Assembly: GCA_964449465.1 (NCBI GenBank)
Contig: CAYVBK010000017.1
Coordinates: forward strand, 1 to 64,000
Direction: 5' to 3'
DNA length: 64,000 nucleotides
Source of the DNA: CAYRXM01 sp964449465
GTDB lineage: Bacteria; Chloroflexota; Anaerolineae; JAFGEY01
Part shown: in pieces, positions 17,144-27,793 of the stretch
Layout of the letters: each line of letters opens with the position of its first letter
Position numbering within the stretch: the first letter of the stretch is position 1
The notes under the pieces: generated by a model
What the model saw: only the letters and a program-made list of their open reading frames with translations
What the model was told of the DNA's origin: nothing
The model's database searches: none
Made by a program: the position numbers and the translations under genes

Positions 17144-19275
17144 ATGACACAGTTGATTTTACTGCCCTTTATTGCTGCCGGTATCACCGCGCTGATGGGG
17201 GTCTATGCCTGGCGGCGGCGAAATGTGCCAGGCGCTGCGCTGCTGGCGGGTTGGTTGCTGGTGGTCACGCTGTGGCAACTCGCCAGCGGGCTATCTACGG
17301 CGGCGCGCGATCCTCAGGCGGCTTTTTTTGGCAGCGAGTATCCTTTTCGGCCATTGCCTGCATTGGCACGACCGCGCTGGTGTTTATCTTGCATGTTTCG
17401 GGGCGCGCCGCATGGCTGTCGCCGGCGCGCCAGGCCGGTCTGTTCGCCTTTCCCCTGCTCACCATCCTGATCATCTGGACGAACCCCTGGCATCACGGAT
17501 TCATTCGTGATTATGCCTTTACCTGGACAGATGGTGCGCTCACGTTGACCCACTGGCAGAGAGGCGTCTGGTATGCCCTCCATACCGCTTACAATGCGCT
17601 CATCGCCCTGATCGCCGCAGGCATCGCGGGATGGAGCGCGGTGCGCGTCCCTCAACCATTTCGCGGGCAGATGCTCATCATCCTGGGTTGGTGCGGCCTG
17701 TCAGCGCTGGTCGCCATCCCGCTCACGCTGTTCCTGTATCGTCCGTCGTTCACACTGACGGCGCTGCTGCCTGTCCTGAACAGTTTGGGGTTTGCCTGGG
17801 CTGTCTTTCGTTTTCGACTGCTCGACCTCAGCCCGGTGGCACGCGACCTGTTGATTGAAACAATGAGCGATGGAATGTTGGCTCTGGATATGCACGGACG
17901 CATCATAGATGTCAACCATGCGTTGGAAATGCTGACCGGGCAGGCGCGCTCTATCCTCATTGGGCAGTCATTGATCGACCTGCCGCCCCCCTGGAACATA
18001 CTTGAACATCAGACCGAGTTGTCTCTGGGTCCAGAGCGATTGCTCCATGTGCAGATCACCCCGCTGATTGACCGACGCAAACAGCAACGCGGCAGTATGA
18101 TCGTCTTGCGCGACATCACCACCCTCAAGCTGATGGAAACCCTGGAAGCACGCGTAGCCGCCCGCACGCAAGACCTGTCAACGCTCTATCAAGTCGCTTC
18201 GCTGCTGGGGCGCAGCCTGAACCTGGAGGACATGTTGCAGGGCTGCCTGGCGCACATGGTCGCTGCAACCGGTGGACCCGGCGGCTTGATTCTGATTCAG
18301 GACGAACGCGCCGCCTGGCGCATAGCAGCCACTTGTGGAGATTTTCCGTCGCTGCTCGTACAAGGAGAAACCGCCGCGTGGTGGAGCGAAATTGCTTCTG
18401 CCGGCGAGACGTTGTTGATTCACGAGGTCGCGCGCAGCCCATGGGCAGACCGTTTGCTTCCGACGCAGTGGCCTTTTCCGGCCCTTGTCGCCGTTCCCAT
18501 TCAGGCCGCGCCGGAGCCGGGGGTGCTCGCGCTGTTTGGACAACGGCCGGCCTAGTTCAACATCGAGAGCCTGGGGCTGTTGACGACCGTGTCCGAACAG
18601 ATCGGCGTTGCCATTGAAAATGACCGACTGCGCCGCCAGCAGCAGGAGACGGCTGTCTTGATCGAGCGTCAACGTCTGGCGCGCGACCTGCACGACTCGG
18701 TCACGCAATTGCTATACTCGCAAATTCTGTTCGCACACGCCGCCCAGCAAGCGTTGCGCAGCAGCGATGGCGCCCAGGCGATGGGGTTTCTGGCGCGTTT
18801 GGACGCCGCTGCGCAGCAAGCCCTGCGTGAAATGCGCCTGCTCATCTACCAACTCCGGCCCGCCGACCTGGCCGAAATCGGCCTGGTCGAGACATTGCGC
18901 CGTCGCCTGGAACTGGTCGAGCAGCGTGCCGGCATGGTCGCCGACTTGCGGGTGGACGAATGGATCGCCTGTCACGGCGCGACGATTCCCGCCGCCCTGC
19001 AAAAAGAAATCTATTATATCGCCGAAGAGGCTTTGAACAATGTCTTAAAGCACGCCGCAGCCGACCGGGTGGCCATGGTCTTGGGTTACGCGGCTTCAGA
19101 ACTTGTGTTAGAAATCACCGACGATGGATGCGGCCTGGACCCGACAAACCTCCGCACAGGGTTGGGTCTGACCGGTATGCAGGAGCGGGCTGCTTTGCTG
19201 GGCGGCGCATTGACCCTCACCTCAACCCCCGGACGTGGCACCCATCTGCTCCTCCATCTTCCACTGACTCGCTGA
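17144..19275 (+). pseudogene. Sensor histidine kinase broken by a frameshift and an in-frame TAG
   Basis: The parts add up to one sensor kinase of ~710 residues. From ATG 17144 the protein begins MTQLILLPFIAAGITALMGV and runs through an N-terminal 7TM sensor domain. At a T7 tract (17323-17329) the frame changes; one extra T would join AARDPQAAFF to WQRVSFSAIACIG. The second frame carries the rest of the membrane domain, a PAS domain (~17840-18120) and a GAF domain, and meets TAG at 18553-18555. The same frame continues with FNIESLGLLTTVSEQIGVAIEN, a HisKA_3 box (RLARDLHDSVTQL, His at ~18690) and a HATPase domain (DDGCGLDP, GLGLTGMQERA). As written it cannot give one protein. It may be decay, sequencing error or recoding. 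The cognate regulator follows directly. Confidence 0.85.
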
Positions 19276-19289
19276 CTCGAAGGAGATTT

Positions 19290-19961
19290 ATGTCCGATAC
19301 CATCCGCATCTTGATTGTAGACGATCACCCTTTGGTGCGCGAAGGGTTGCGCGCCGTGCTGGGCCAAGAGCCGGGGCTAGAGATTGCAGGCGAGGCTGCC
19401 GATGGGATACAGGCCCTGGCGGCCGTCCAACGCCTGCGCCCAGATGTGATCGTGATGGATATTTTAATGCCCGGCCGGGATGGCCTGGAAGCTACCGCCG
19501 ACATTTTATGCTTTGACCCAACGTCACGCGTGTTGCTGCTGACCAGTGTGACCCATATCGAGCGCATCCGTCCGGCCATCCGCGCCGGCGCGTTGGGCTA
19601 TATCTCTAAAAGCGCGCCGCCAGATGAATTGGAGCGAGCCATTCGCATATTACATCGGGGCGGAGTGTACCTGCCGGCAACTCTGGCACGCTGGCTGCTG
19701 CAAACTCGGCCAGAGACACCTGACCCAGAAGAGCCGTCTCGCGATCCGATCACCGAGCGCGAGATAGAAATTCTCAAGCTGGTGGCGCAAGGCCTGGGGA
19801 ATGAGGACATTGCCACCCGGCTGATCATTTCCCCGCGCACCGCCGGCGTCCACGTCAGCCATATCCTGGACAAGCTGGGGCTGGAAAATCGTACCCAGGC
19901 CGCCCTCTACGCGCTGCGGCAGGGTCTGGTCAGTCTGTTGCCGGCGGCAGAAACAGAATGA
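19290..19961 (+). CDS. NarL/LuxR-type response regulator
   Basis: A 223-residue protein from ATG 19290, with AGGAG at 19281-19285. The receiver has ILIVDDHPLVREGL and the phosphoacceptor Asp in VIVMDILMPG, with Lys in YISKSAPPDEL. A LuxR-type helix-turn-helix (ITEREIEILKLVAQG, LENRTQAALYALRQG) fills the C terminus. It starts 14 bp after the kinase remnant, so it was surely its partner. If the kinase is dead, this regulator would depend on another kinase or on acetyl phosphate. Confidence 0.93.
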   Translation: MSDTIRILIVDDHPLVREGLRAVLGQEPGLEIAGEAADGIQALAAVQRLRPDVIVMDILMPGRDGLEATADILCFDPTSRVLLLTSVTHIERIRPAIRAGALGYISKSAPPDELERAIRILHRGGVYLPATLARWLLQTRPETPDPEEPSRDPITEREIEILKLVAQGLGNEDIATRLIISPRTAGVHVSHILDKLGLENRTQAALYALRQGLVSLLPAAETE

Positions 19962-20067
19962 TAGGAGAGTGTTTTCACTGAATTGGACATAGGGTGTTAT
20001 AGTTCATAATCCATACTTTATAGTGCGTAGACAGAGTGCGGACTATGAAATACGTTTCCCATCCCAG

Positions 20068-20100
20068 ATGAGGCGCGCTAAAGTGCGCCTCATTTTTGTT
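20068..20100 (+). terminator. Rho-independent terminator after the response regulator
   Basis: A 9-bp stem ATGAGGCGC/GCGCCTCAT with an 8-base loop, followed by TTTTGTTT. It ends the kinase/regulator transcript. Confidence 0.8.
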
Positions 20101-20141
20101 TAAAACACCAAAATTCTTGGGCGAAATCCACAATGGCAGAA

Positions 20142-20182
20142 CCCCCAACTTGTTGGGGGCTGTGCAGTGCCCCGAACAAGTT
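20142..20182. repeat. Compound palindrome with alternative hairpins
   Basis: CCCCCAAC-TT-GTTGGGGG is one perfect hairpin, and CCCGAACAAGTTCGGG (20171-20186) is a second just after it. The left arm AACTTGTTGGGGGC (20147-20160) can also pair with GCCCCGAACAAGTT (20169-20182) with one mismatch. The region can therefore fold as two small hairpins or one large one. The 407-bp gap 19962-20368 holds no gene. Confidence 0.6.
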
Positions 20183-20298
20183 CGGGATTCCGACGTTCCA
20201 TCCCGCGAAATCTGAGAGACTATAAAGAAAAGTTTACGGAAAGTTAAATATTTTACCGATGCGCCCGGCGGGGACGGCAGGTACAATCATACTGTAAC

Positions 20299-20340
20299 GC
20301 AAGCCGCTGGCTTGCGCGGATCACAAGCCGCTGGCTTGTG
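20299..20340. repeat. Tandem palindromic repeat AAGCCGCTGGCTT x2
   Basis: Two palindromes, GCAAGCCGCTGGCTTGC (20299-20315) and CACAAGCCGCTGGCTTGTG (20322-20340), share the core AAGCCGCTGGCTT. They lie about 30 bp before the GTG of the degenerate receiver gene and could act on its leader RNA. Otherwise they are simple dispersed palindromes. Confidence 0.6.
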
Positions 20341-20368
20341 TGTTACCAGGCGGTTCAAGGGGGTCATC

Positions 20369-20749
20369 GTGTTAAAAACCGTTGTGTTCGCGCCCGCCGG
20401 ACCTTTTCGGCAAGAGTTGCGCGCGTTTGTCAAATCTATCCCTGAGTTGGAGTTGATCGGCGTAGCCTCAGACCTGACCGGGTTGCGATTGATGGCGACC
20501 CAATGCACGCCACACCTGGCGATTCTGGCTGGCGGGTCGTTGTTCGCGTCGGCGATGGATGCGCTCCGGCAACGCAAACAGCAGTCACCCGGCCTCTTTT
20601 GCCTTGTCCTGGCAGAGAACCGCCAGGAAATCCAGCAGGCGGTGGCCGCCTGCGCCGACGGCGTTTTGCTCAAAGGGTTTTCGACCCAAGAATTTCTCAC
20701 TGTATTGGCAGGTATGCCGGCAGTTGATGTGATAATATCAAGCGACTGA
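20369..20749 (+). CDS. Degenerate response-regulator receiver domain protein
   Basis: A 126-residue single-domain protein. I chose GTG 20369 because LKTVVFAPAGPFRQELRAFV is the first beta-alpha unit of a receiver; longer frames run through the palindromic repeats. The acidic pair is absent (VFAPAGPF) and the phosphoacceptor position reads LAILAGGSLF. The conserved Lys survives in GVLLKGFS. It is therefore probably a pseudo-receiver that does not take phosphate. It lies 27 bp before the giant surface protein gene, which may share its transcript. Function unknown. Confidence 0.65.
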   Translation: MLKTVVFAPAGPFRQELRAFVKSIPELELIGVASDLTGLRLMATQCTPHLAILAGGSLFASAMDALRQRKQQSPGLFCLVLAENRQEIQQAVAACADGVLLKGFSTQEFLTVLAGMPAVDVIISSD

Positions 20750-20776
20750 ATTCGCTACGTTACAAGGAGAATCGAA

Positions 20777-23700
20777 ATGCATAACAAGTGGAATGACAAA
20801 ATTCGGTGTGGCATCGCGCTGATGATGGCATTGAGCGCATGGCTGTTGATACAGCCGCTGACCGCCTACGCGGCAACGTGGATCGTCACCAAGACCACCG
20901 ACACGAACGACGGCGCGTGCGACGGCGATTGCTCGCTGCGCGAGGCCATCGCAGCCGCCGCTGCCGGCGACACCATTGTCTTTGCTCCGGCCCTCAGTGG
21001 ACAGACCATCTTTTTGTCTGGACAGTTGACAATTGACAAGGCCCTCACCCTGGATGGATCGACGCTGGCAGAGCACGTTCAAATCAGCGGTAACAACAGC
21101 GTGCGTGTGTTTTACATCACCGCCAACACCACACTGACACATCTGGACATTGTCAATGGGCTGTCAACCTCTGGCGGCGCAGGAATCTATCATAACGCGG
21201 TCACTTTGACCTTGGATAGCTGCAATTTGCGTAACAATACAGCATCTAACAGCAATGGCGTGACCATCATCCGCCAAAGCGCCATTCGCGACAACCAGGC
21301 CACAGGCAGCACCAGCGTAGGCGGAGGCCTGGTCAACTGGGGGACAATGCAGGTAATCAGCAGCACCATCGCCAGCAACACGGCGGTGGCCGGCGGCGGC
21401 ATCCGCAACCACGGCACGTTGACCATCGTCGCCAGCACACTCTCTGGCAACATGGCTGCGTATGCCGGCGGTATCGCCAATCTGGGAACCCTGACCCTCG
21501 CCAACTGCACCCTCAGCGGCAACGCCACCACGCACGGCACCTACACCGGCAGCGCGCTTTACCAATGGGGCAGCAGCAGCTACTCGACGATGATCCACCA
21601 TTGCACCATCGCCAACAACACCGCCGCCGGGTCGCATCAGGCCGCAGTCGAGTTGGAAAATGGGGTGATCACGCTCAAAAATAGCATCATTGCCGACAAT
21701 GGCAGCGGAAACTTTTATGTGTGGGGCAACGCCGGCACCGACCTGGTCTCGCAGGGCTACAATCTGGCCGATACGTGGAATGGGATGCCGCTGGCAACCG
21801 GCGATTTGACCGCCGATCCCTTGCTGGCTGCGCTGGCAGATAACGGTCCTGCGACCGGCTCGTGGCCGGCGCCGCTCACTCACGCGCTGCTGCCCGGCTC
21901 GCCGGCGCGGGATGCGGCCAATCCCCTGGTCTCACTGACCACCGATCAGCGAGGAGTAGCCCGCCCCTGGGATGGCAACGGCGACTGTAGCCCGGTCAGC
22001 GATATAGGTGCCTTCGAGGCCGACCCGCCGCTGATCACCCTGGCCAAGTCAGTTGCTCCGACTGCCGATGTTCCCTACCATAGCGTCGTCACCTATACGC
22101 TCGTCCTCAGCAATGCGACATCTTGTACTGACCCGGCAGTGATTTTGACCGACACACTGCCGGCCGGAGTGACATTTGCCCGTTGGGTGGAGAATCCCGG
22201 CGCCGGCGTGGTAGACGACCAAATCACCTGGAGCGGCATCCTCACCGCCCACACCACGCTGACGTTCACCTTTCAAGCGACACAGACCAGTGGCTATGGG
22301 GCGACAGTGGTCAACACTGCCGAGGCGCGCGGCGTAACGGGACAGGTGAATGGGGCAGCGAGCTTTACCGTGATAGGTCCCAAGCTGGCCTTGCACAAGG
22401 CGGTCTGGCCCGCTTTGACGCCTTTTCACGGCGTCCTGACTTATACACTCACCCTCAGCAACACCGGCTCTATCGGCGACCCGGCGGTGCTGTTGACCGA
22501 TGTCTTGCCGGCCGAGGTCACATTTGCTCGCTGGCTGGAAAACCCCGGCGCCGGCGTGACCAGCAACAAAATCACCTGGGGCGGTAGTCTGGCGGCTCAC
22601 ACCGCCCTCACATTCACCTTTCAGGTCACGCACACCGGCGACTATCCCCAAGACATCCTCAACATAGCAGAATGGAGCAGCAGCACACGGGCGGGCCAGG
22701 CTGCGGCGACGGTTTCCATCGGCTGCGCGCCTACCTACACGGTTCAGGTGACCGCCGACGCCGGCGCGGGCAGCCTGCGTCAGGCACTGGCGAGTGTGTG
22801 CGCCGGCGGGGTGGTGGATTTTGCCCCCACCCTGGCCGGGCAGACCATCACCCTGACCAGCCAATTAGAGCTTGCCAAGGGCCTGACCATTGACGGCCGT
22901 AGCTTGAACGCACCAGTTCGGATCAGCGGCGGCGGCGCAACGCGGCTGTTCTATATCCATAACGGTGTTCCTGTGACGCTGACGGGTGTAGACCTGATGC
23001 GCGGTTATGCCACCAGCGGCGGCGCCGCCATCCTCAACGAAGGCCTTTTGACGCTCACCCACGCTCAGGTGACGGATCATCGCGGGACCAGCGCCATCTA
23101 TAACACCAGCTTTTTGACGCTTACGGATGTCACTGTGGCGCGCAGCGGCAACAGCGGGCGCGAAGGCGGCGGTCTGTACAATTTGTACCACGCTACGGTA
23201 TTGAGCAGCACGCTGGCCGATAACACCGCGCAAAGAGGCGGGGGGATTTACAGCGAGAGTACCCTCACCTTGCGGGATAGCGTCATCTCCGGCAACAGTG
23301 CTGTCTATAGCGGCGGCGGCGTCTATATCAACGGCAGCGCGGCCATCAGCCGGTGCGATTTTCATGACAATGGAGCCGGCATTGCGGGCGGCGGGCTGGC
23401 GCTGAACATCGGCAGCGCCACGATCAGTGAGAGCATCCTCCGCAACAACAGCGTGGCCGGCAATGCTTCTGGCGGCGGCGGGCTGAGCAATTCAGGGATG
23501 CTGACCGTGTTGAGCAGCACGATTTCCGACAACACGTCCAGCGCTTACGCCGGCGGCGGCGCATTCAATGATTACCCTGGCGAGCTGATCGTGCGGAGCA
23601 GCACCTTCTCCGGCAATACGGCGCGCCATGGCGGCGCAATCGGCAACAAGGCTACGCTCCGGCTCTACAACAGCACCCTCAGCGGCAACGCCAGCACCGA

Positions 23701-26700
23701 CGGCGACTGGGGCAGCAGCGCGCTGAACTTGTGGCACAACAATAGCACCGAGATCAACCATTGCACCATCGTTTCCAACACTGCTCAGGCCAGCCCGATC
23801 CCCAGCGGCATCTTGCTGGAAGCCGGGAGCTTGATCCTGCGCAACAGCATCGTGGCCTATAACAATACCGATTTCAATTTCCGCTGGTACGGCGGGACGT
23901 TCGTTTCACAGGGTTACAACCTTTCCAACGCCTGGAACGGGCTGCCGACGACGACCGGCGACCTGACCGGCGATCCCCGGCTGGCCGCGCTGGCCGATAA
24001 CGGCCCGGCGCGGCGTCATCACGGCGCCGCCCACCCACGCGCTCTTGCCCGGCTCGCCGGCGATGGATGCGGCCAACCCCGTCCTCTCCCTGACCACCGA
24101 CCAACGCGGGCTGCCGCGTCCGCAGGGCGCCGCCGCCGACATTGGCGCGTTTGAGCGTGGCTGGCTGGCGCTGGCCCAGACGGTGACGCCCACGACCGAT
24201 GCGCCCTATCACGGCCTTGTCACCTACACGCTGACGCTCAACAATAGCGGCGCGAGCGACGCGGCCGGCCTCTGGCTGCGCGACGCGCTGCCGGCCCAGG
24301 TAGACTTTGCGCGCTGGGTGGAAAATCACGGCGCCGGCGTCAATGCCGATGTGATAACCTGGAACGGGACGCTCCCGGCGACGAGCGCGCTCGCGTTCAC
24401 CTTTGTCGCCACGCACACCGACATTCACGGCGAGCCCGTCACCAACACCGCCGCCCTGGGCGACGCGCACCAGCAGGTGCAAGCCGCCGCCAGCTTTACC
24501 GTCGAACGGCCGCAGCTCGCCGTGAGCAAAACGGTTGCGCCGCTCCTCGCGCCCCACCACGGCGTCGTCACCTACACGCTCGTCCTCAGCAACAGTGGGA
24601 TTGCCGCCGATCCGGCCGTCGGCTTCACCGACACGCTGCCGGCGGAGGTGGATTTCGCGCGCTGGGTGGAAAATCACGGAGCCGTGGTCGCCAACGACCA
24701 AATCGCCTGGACGGGCAGCCTGGCCGCCCACACCGCGCTCACCTTCACCTTCCAGGTGACGCACACCGGCGACTATGGCGACACCGTCGTCAACACGGCG
24801 GCATGGCGTGGCAGCATTCAAACGGGGCAGGCCTTTGTCAATTTTACCGCGGCCTGCGGCCCGGCCCTTACCGTGACCAACACCGCCGATGACGGCCCCG
24901 GCAGCCTGCGCCGCAGCGTGAGCGGCGTCTGTCCCTATGGCGTGATAACGTTTGCGCCCGCGCTGGCCGGGAAAACCATCTACCTGAGCCGCGAGATTGT
25001 GCTGGACAAGCCGGTGACGCTCGACGGCAGCGGCCTGAGCGCGCGGGTGAACCTCAGCGGCGGCGGCGCAACGCGGTTATTCGCCCTGAAGGATACTGCC
25101 GTCGTAACCATGACGCAGCTCAGCCTGGCAGATGGCTATGCGGTTTCCCATCCCCGCTACCTGTATTACGGCGGCGCAATTTACAATGCCGGCGTCCTCA
25201 CATTGCGGGATATGCTGTTCACCAGCAACACTGCACCCGACAGCGGCGGCGCCGTCTATAGCGCTTACGGCAGCCGCCTGTGGGTCTATACCAGTGAGTT
25301 TTACCACAACACGGCGGGGAATGAAGGCGGCGCGCTGTATGTGTACTTTAACAACACCGTCGCCGTCGTGACCGGCAGTATTTTTATGAACAATAGCGCC
25401 CAAAATGGCGGCGCCATCACGAGCCAGGAGGCCGTGTTGACCGTCACCCATAGCCGCATCGCCGCGAACACTAGTACGAATAACGGCGGTGGATTGTACT
25501 TTTACGAAGGCCGCGTGGCCCTCGTGGAGTGCGACCTCACCCACAACTGGGCAAATTACGGCAGCGGGTTCTACGGCTTTGGCAGTACGGTCGCCCTCAC
25601 CCATACCCGGGTTCTCAGCAACACGGCCAACGGGTATGGCGGCGCAGGCGTCAGCGACAAGGGCCGTTTGACCATCGCGCACAGCGTCATTGGGGGGAAT
25701 ACCTCCGCTGACCTGGCCGGCGGGCTGCTCTTGAGCGCAGGGCGCGCGACCATCAGCGACAGCACGCTGCGCGACAATCGCACCGATCCCGTCATCGGCA
25801 GAATGGGCGGCGCCCTCTATAACACGAATGGAAATGTGCTCACCATCACCCACAGCGTGTTCACCGGCAACCAGGCGCGAACCAACGGCGGCGGCATTTA
25901 CAACGCGACCGCTCCGCTCACCATACAGGCCAGCGACTTGAGCAGCAACACGGCCAATGAAGGCGGTGCGCTCTATAGTTACAATGCGCTGCTGAAGGTG
26001 AGCGACAGCGCGTTCTACAGCAACACGGCGACCACCAACGGCGGCGGGCTGCGCCTTGCCGGCGGCAACACAACCATTGCCGCCAGCGTCGTGGCGAGCA
26101 ACACCGCCGCCAGCGGCGGGGGCCTCTACAACGAGGGCGGCGGCATCAGCCTGGCGAACAGCACGGTGAGCAGCAACACGGCCACCTTGAGCGGCGGCGG
26201 CCTCGTCAACAACCTCGGCGACATGACGCTGCGTCACATCACCCTGGCGGCCAACCGCGCGCCCATCGGCGGCAGGCTGATCAATATGGGCGACGCGCTG
26301 TATGCCTACAACAGCATCCTGGCGCACAACGTCGGCGGCGACTGCGACAACACCACTCTCCCCGGCGTCATCGCAGCCAATGTCCACAACCTGATCGCGG
26401 ATGGCTCGTGCAACGAGAACGCCGTCGGCTTGCTCACCGGCGATCCGCGCCTGGCCCCCCTGACCGCCGGCGTCCATGCGCTGCTGCCTGGTTCCCCGGC
26501 GATTGACGCAGGCGATCCGGCCTACTGCCTCTCTACCGATCAGCGCAATGTCGGTCGCCCCCAGGGCGCCGGGTGCGATCTCGGCGCGTTTGAGGCTACA
26601 CCATCACTGTCGCTGACCAAGCAGGTTACACCAACGGTAGATGTGGCCCGCAATGGCATCGTGACCTATACGCTTGTCCTCAGCAACGGTGGAATAGCAG

Positions 26701-27605
26701 ATGACTTGAGGGTCTATTTGACCGATACCTTGCCTGTGGGGGTGACTTTTGCCGAATGGGTGGTCTCACCCACTCATACCGCCCTGGTGGGGAATGAACT
26801 GACCTGGAATGGCACTCTTGCAGCGGGGACTGTGCTGACCTGGACTTTTCGTGCAGCGCACATTGGCAATTACGGCGACACGATCACCAATACCGCCGTG
26901 TTCAGCGGCGCGATGCAGGCCGGTCACGCCACGGCAATGTTCAATGTCATCGGCGTGCCAACAAACAAACCGCCATTTTTTATCAGCGCGCCGATCACGG
27001 CAGCTATGCAGGGTGCGCCGTACACCTATACTGTTGCCGCCGACGACCCCGACCTGGCTTTTGGCGATGCGTTGACTCTTACCGCGCCCGCCCTACCGGC
27101 CTGGTTGACGCTGACCGATCACGGTGACGGTACGGTCACTCTTTCCGGCACACCGACCAACACCGATGTGGGCGATCACCCGGTGCGACTGCGGGCAACT
27201 GACCGCGTGGGGTTGGTTGCCGAGCAGTTCTTTACCATCACGGTGGCAAATGTCAATGACGCGCCGTTCTTTACCAGCACCCCGGTTACCACGGCCACGC
27301 AGGACGCTCTCTACACCTACACCGTCACCGCCACCGACCCCGACCTGGCTTTTGGCGATGCGTTGACCCTCACCGCGCCTACCCTGCCAGCCTGGTTGAC
27401 GCTGACCGATCATGGCGACAATACGGCCACTCTTTCCGGCACGCCGGGAGATGTTGACGGGGGACAGAATCGCGTGGTCTTGCACGTGACCGACCACACG
27501 GGAGCATTTGTCGAGCAAGAGTTTACCATCACGGTGACTGAGAAACCGCGCTATCGCATCTATCTCCCGCTGGTCATCAAAAACGGGGTTATAGGAGGCC
27601 GCTGA
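20777..27605 (+). pseudogene. Giant secreted beta-helix/DUF11 surface protein, split by one frameshift
   Basis: From ATG 20777 (AAGGAGAATCGAA upstream) an export signal is followed by a ~2,270-codon repetitive protein. Three large units repeat. Each has a CSLREAI-type start (CDGDCSLREAIAAAAAG; AGSLRQALASVCAGG; GPGSLRRSVSGVC), a right-handed beta-helix rich in SNTA and GGG turns, and an end box (TDQRG..RP..G.DIGAFE). DUF11 domains follow the boxes (VTYTLVLSN...LTDTLPA.VTFARW), five in all. Two cadherin/He_PIG-like domains (~26970-27540) close the protein, with the tail YRIYLPLVIKNGVIGGR. The reading frame changes near 24005-24040; joining 20777-~24010 to ~24010-27605 restores GPA..ITAPPTHALLPGSPA. 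It is probably an adhesin or matrix protein. If the frameshift is real, it makes only the first ~1,080 residues. Confidence 0.82.
27037..27440 (+). repeat. Direct repeat encoding two Ig/cadherin-like domains
   Basis: The block around GACCTGGCTTTTGGCGATGC occurs at 27051 and again at 27342, 291 bp (97 codons) apart, with close identity over about 100 bases. It encodes DPDLAFGDALTLTAP..PAWLTLTDHGD in both copies. The repeat lies inside the surface protein gene. Confidence 0.8.
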
Positions 27606-27666
27606 AACAAGGCCATTTTCATCAGAGACACGGAAAACACTGGGAATGGGTAACTATTTACCTGCT

Positions 27667-27750
27667 GTCATTCCAAGCACAGTCAGACACAAAGAATCTC
27701 TCTTTGCGGTGTATAGAGAGATTCTTTGTCGCTTTGCTCCTCAGAATGAC
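27667..27750. repeat. Palindromic intergenic element with terminator-like core
   Basis: Ends GTCATTC and GAATGAC are inverted. The inner arms are a perfect 12-bp inverted repeat, AAAGAATCTCTC (27691-27702) and GAGAGATTCTTT (27716-27727). It resembles widely scattered small palindromic elements and lies between convergent genes, where it could end transcription both ways. Confidence 0.65.
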
Positions 27751-27793
27751 ACCCCAAAAGGCTAATTTTCGGCCCAAGGTAGATAGTTACATT

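Noticed and set aside
20142..20340. CRISPR array
   Set aside because: Only two or three short palindromes, no regular spacers, no cas genes.
25077..26477. A 466-codon minus-strand open frame opposite the surface protein
   Set aside because: It arises from the repetitive GC-rich coding strand; the composition is Ala/Gly/Val-rich and shows no family motif.
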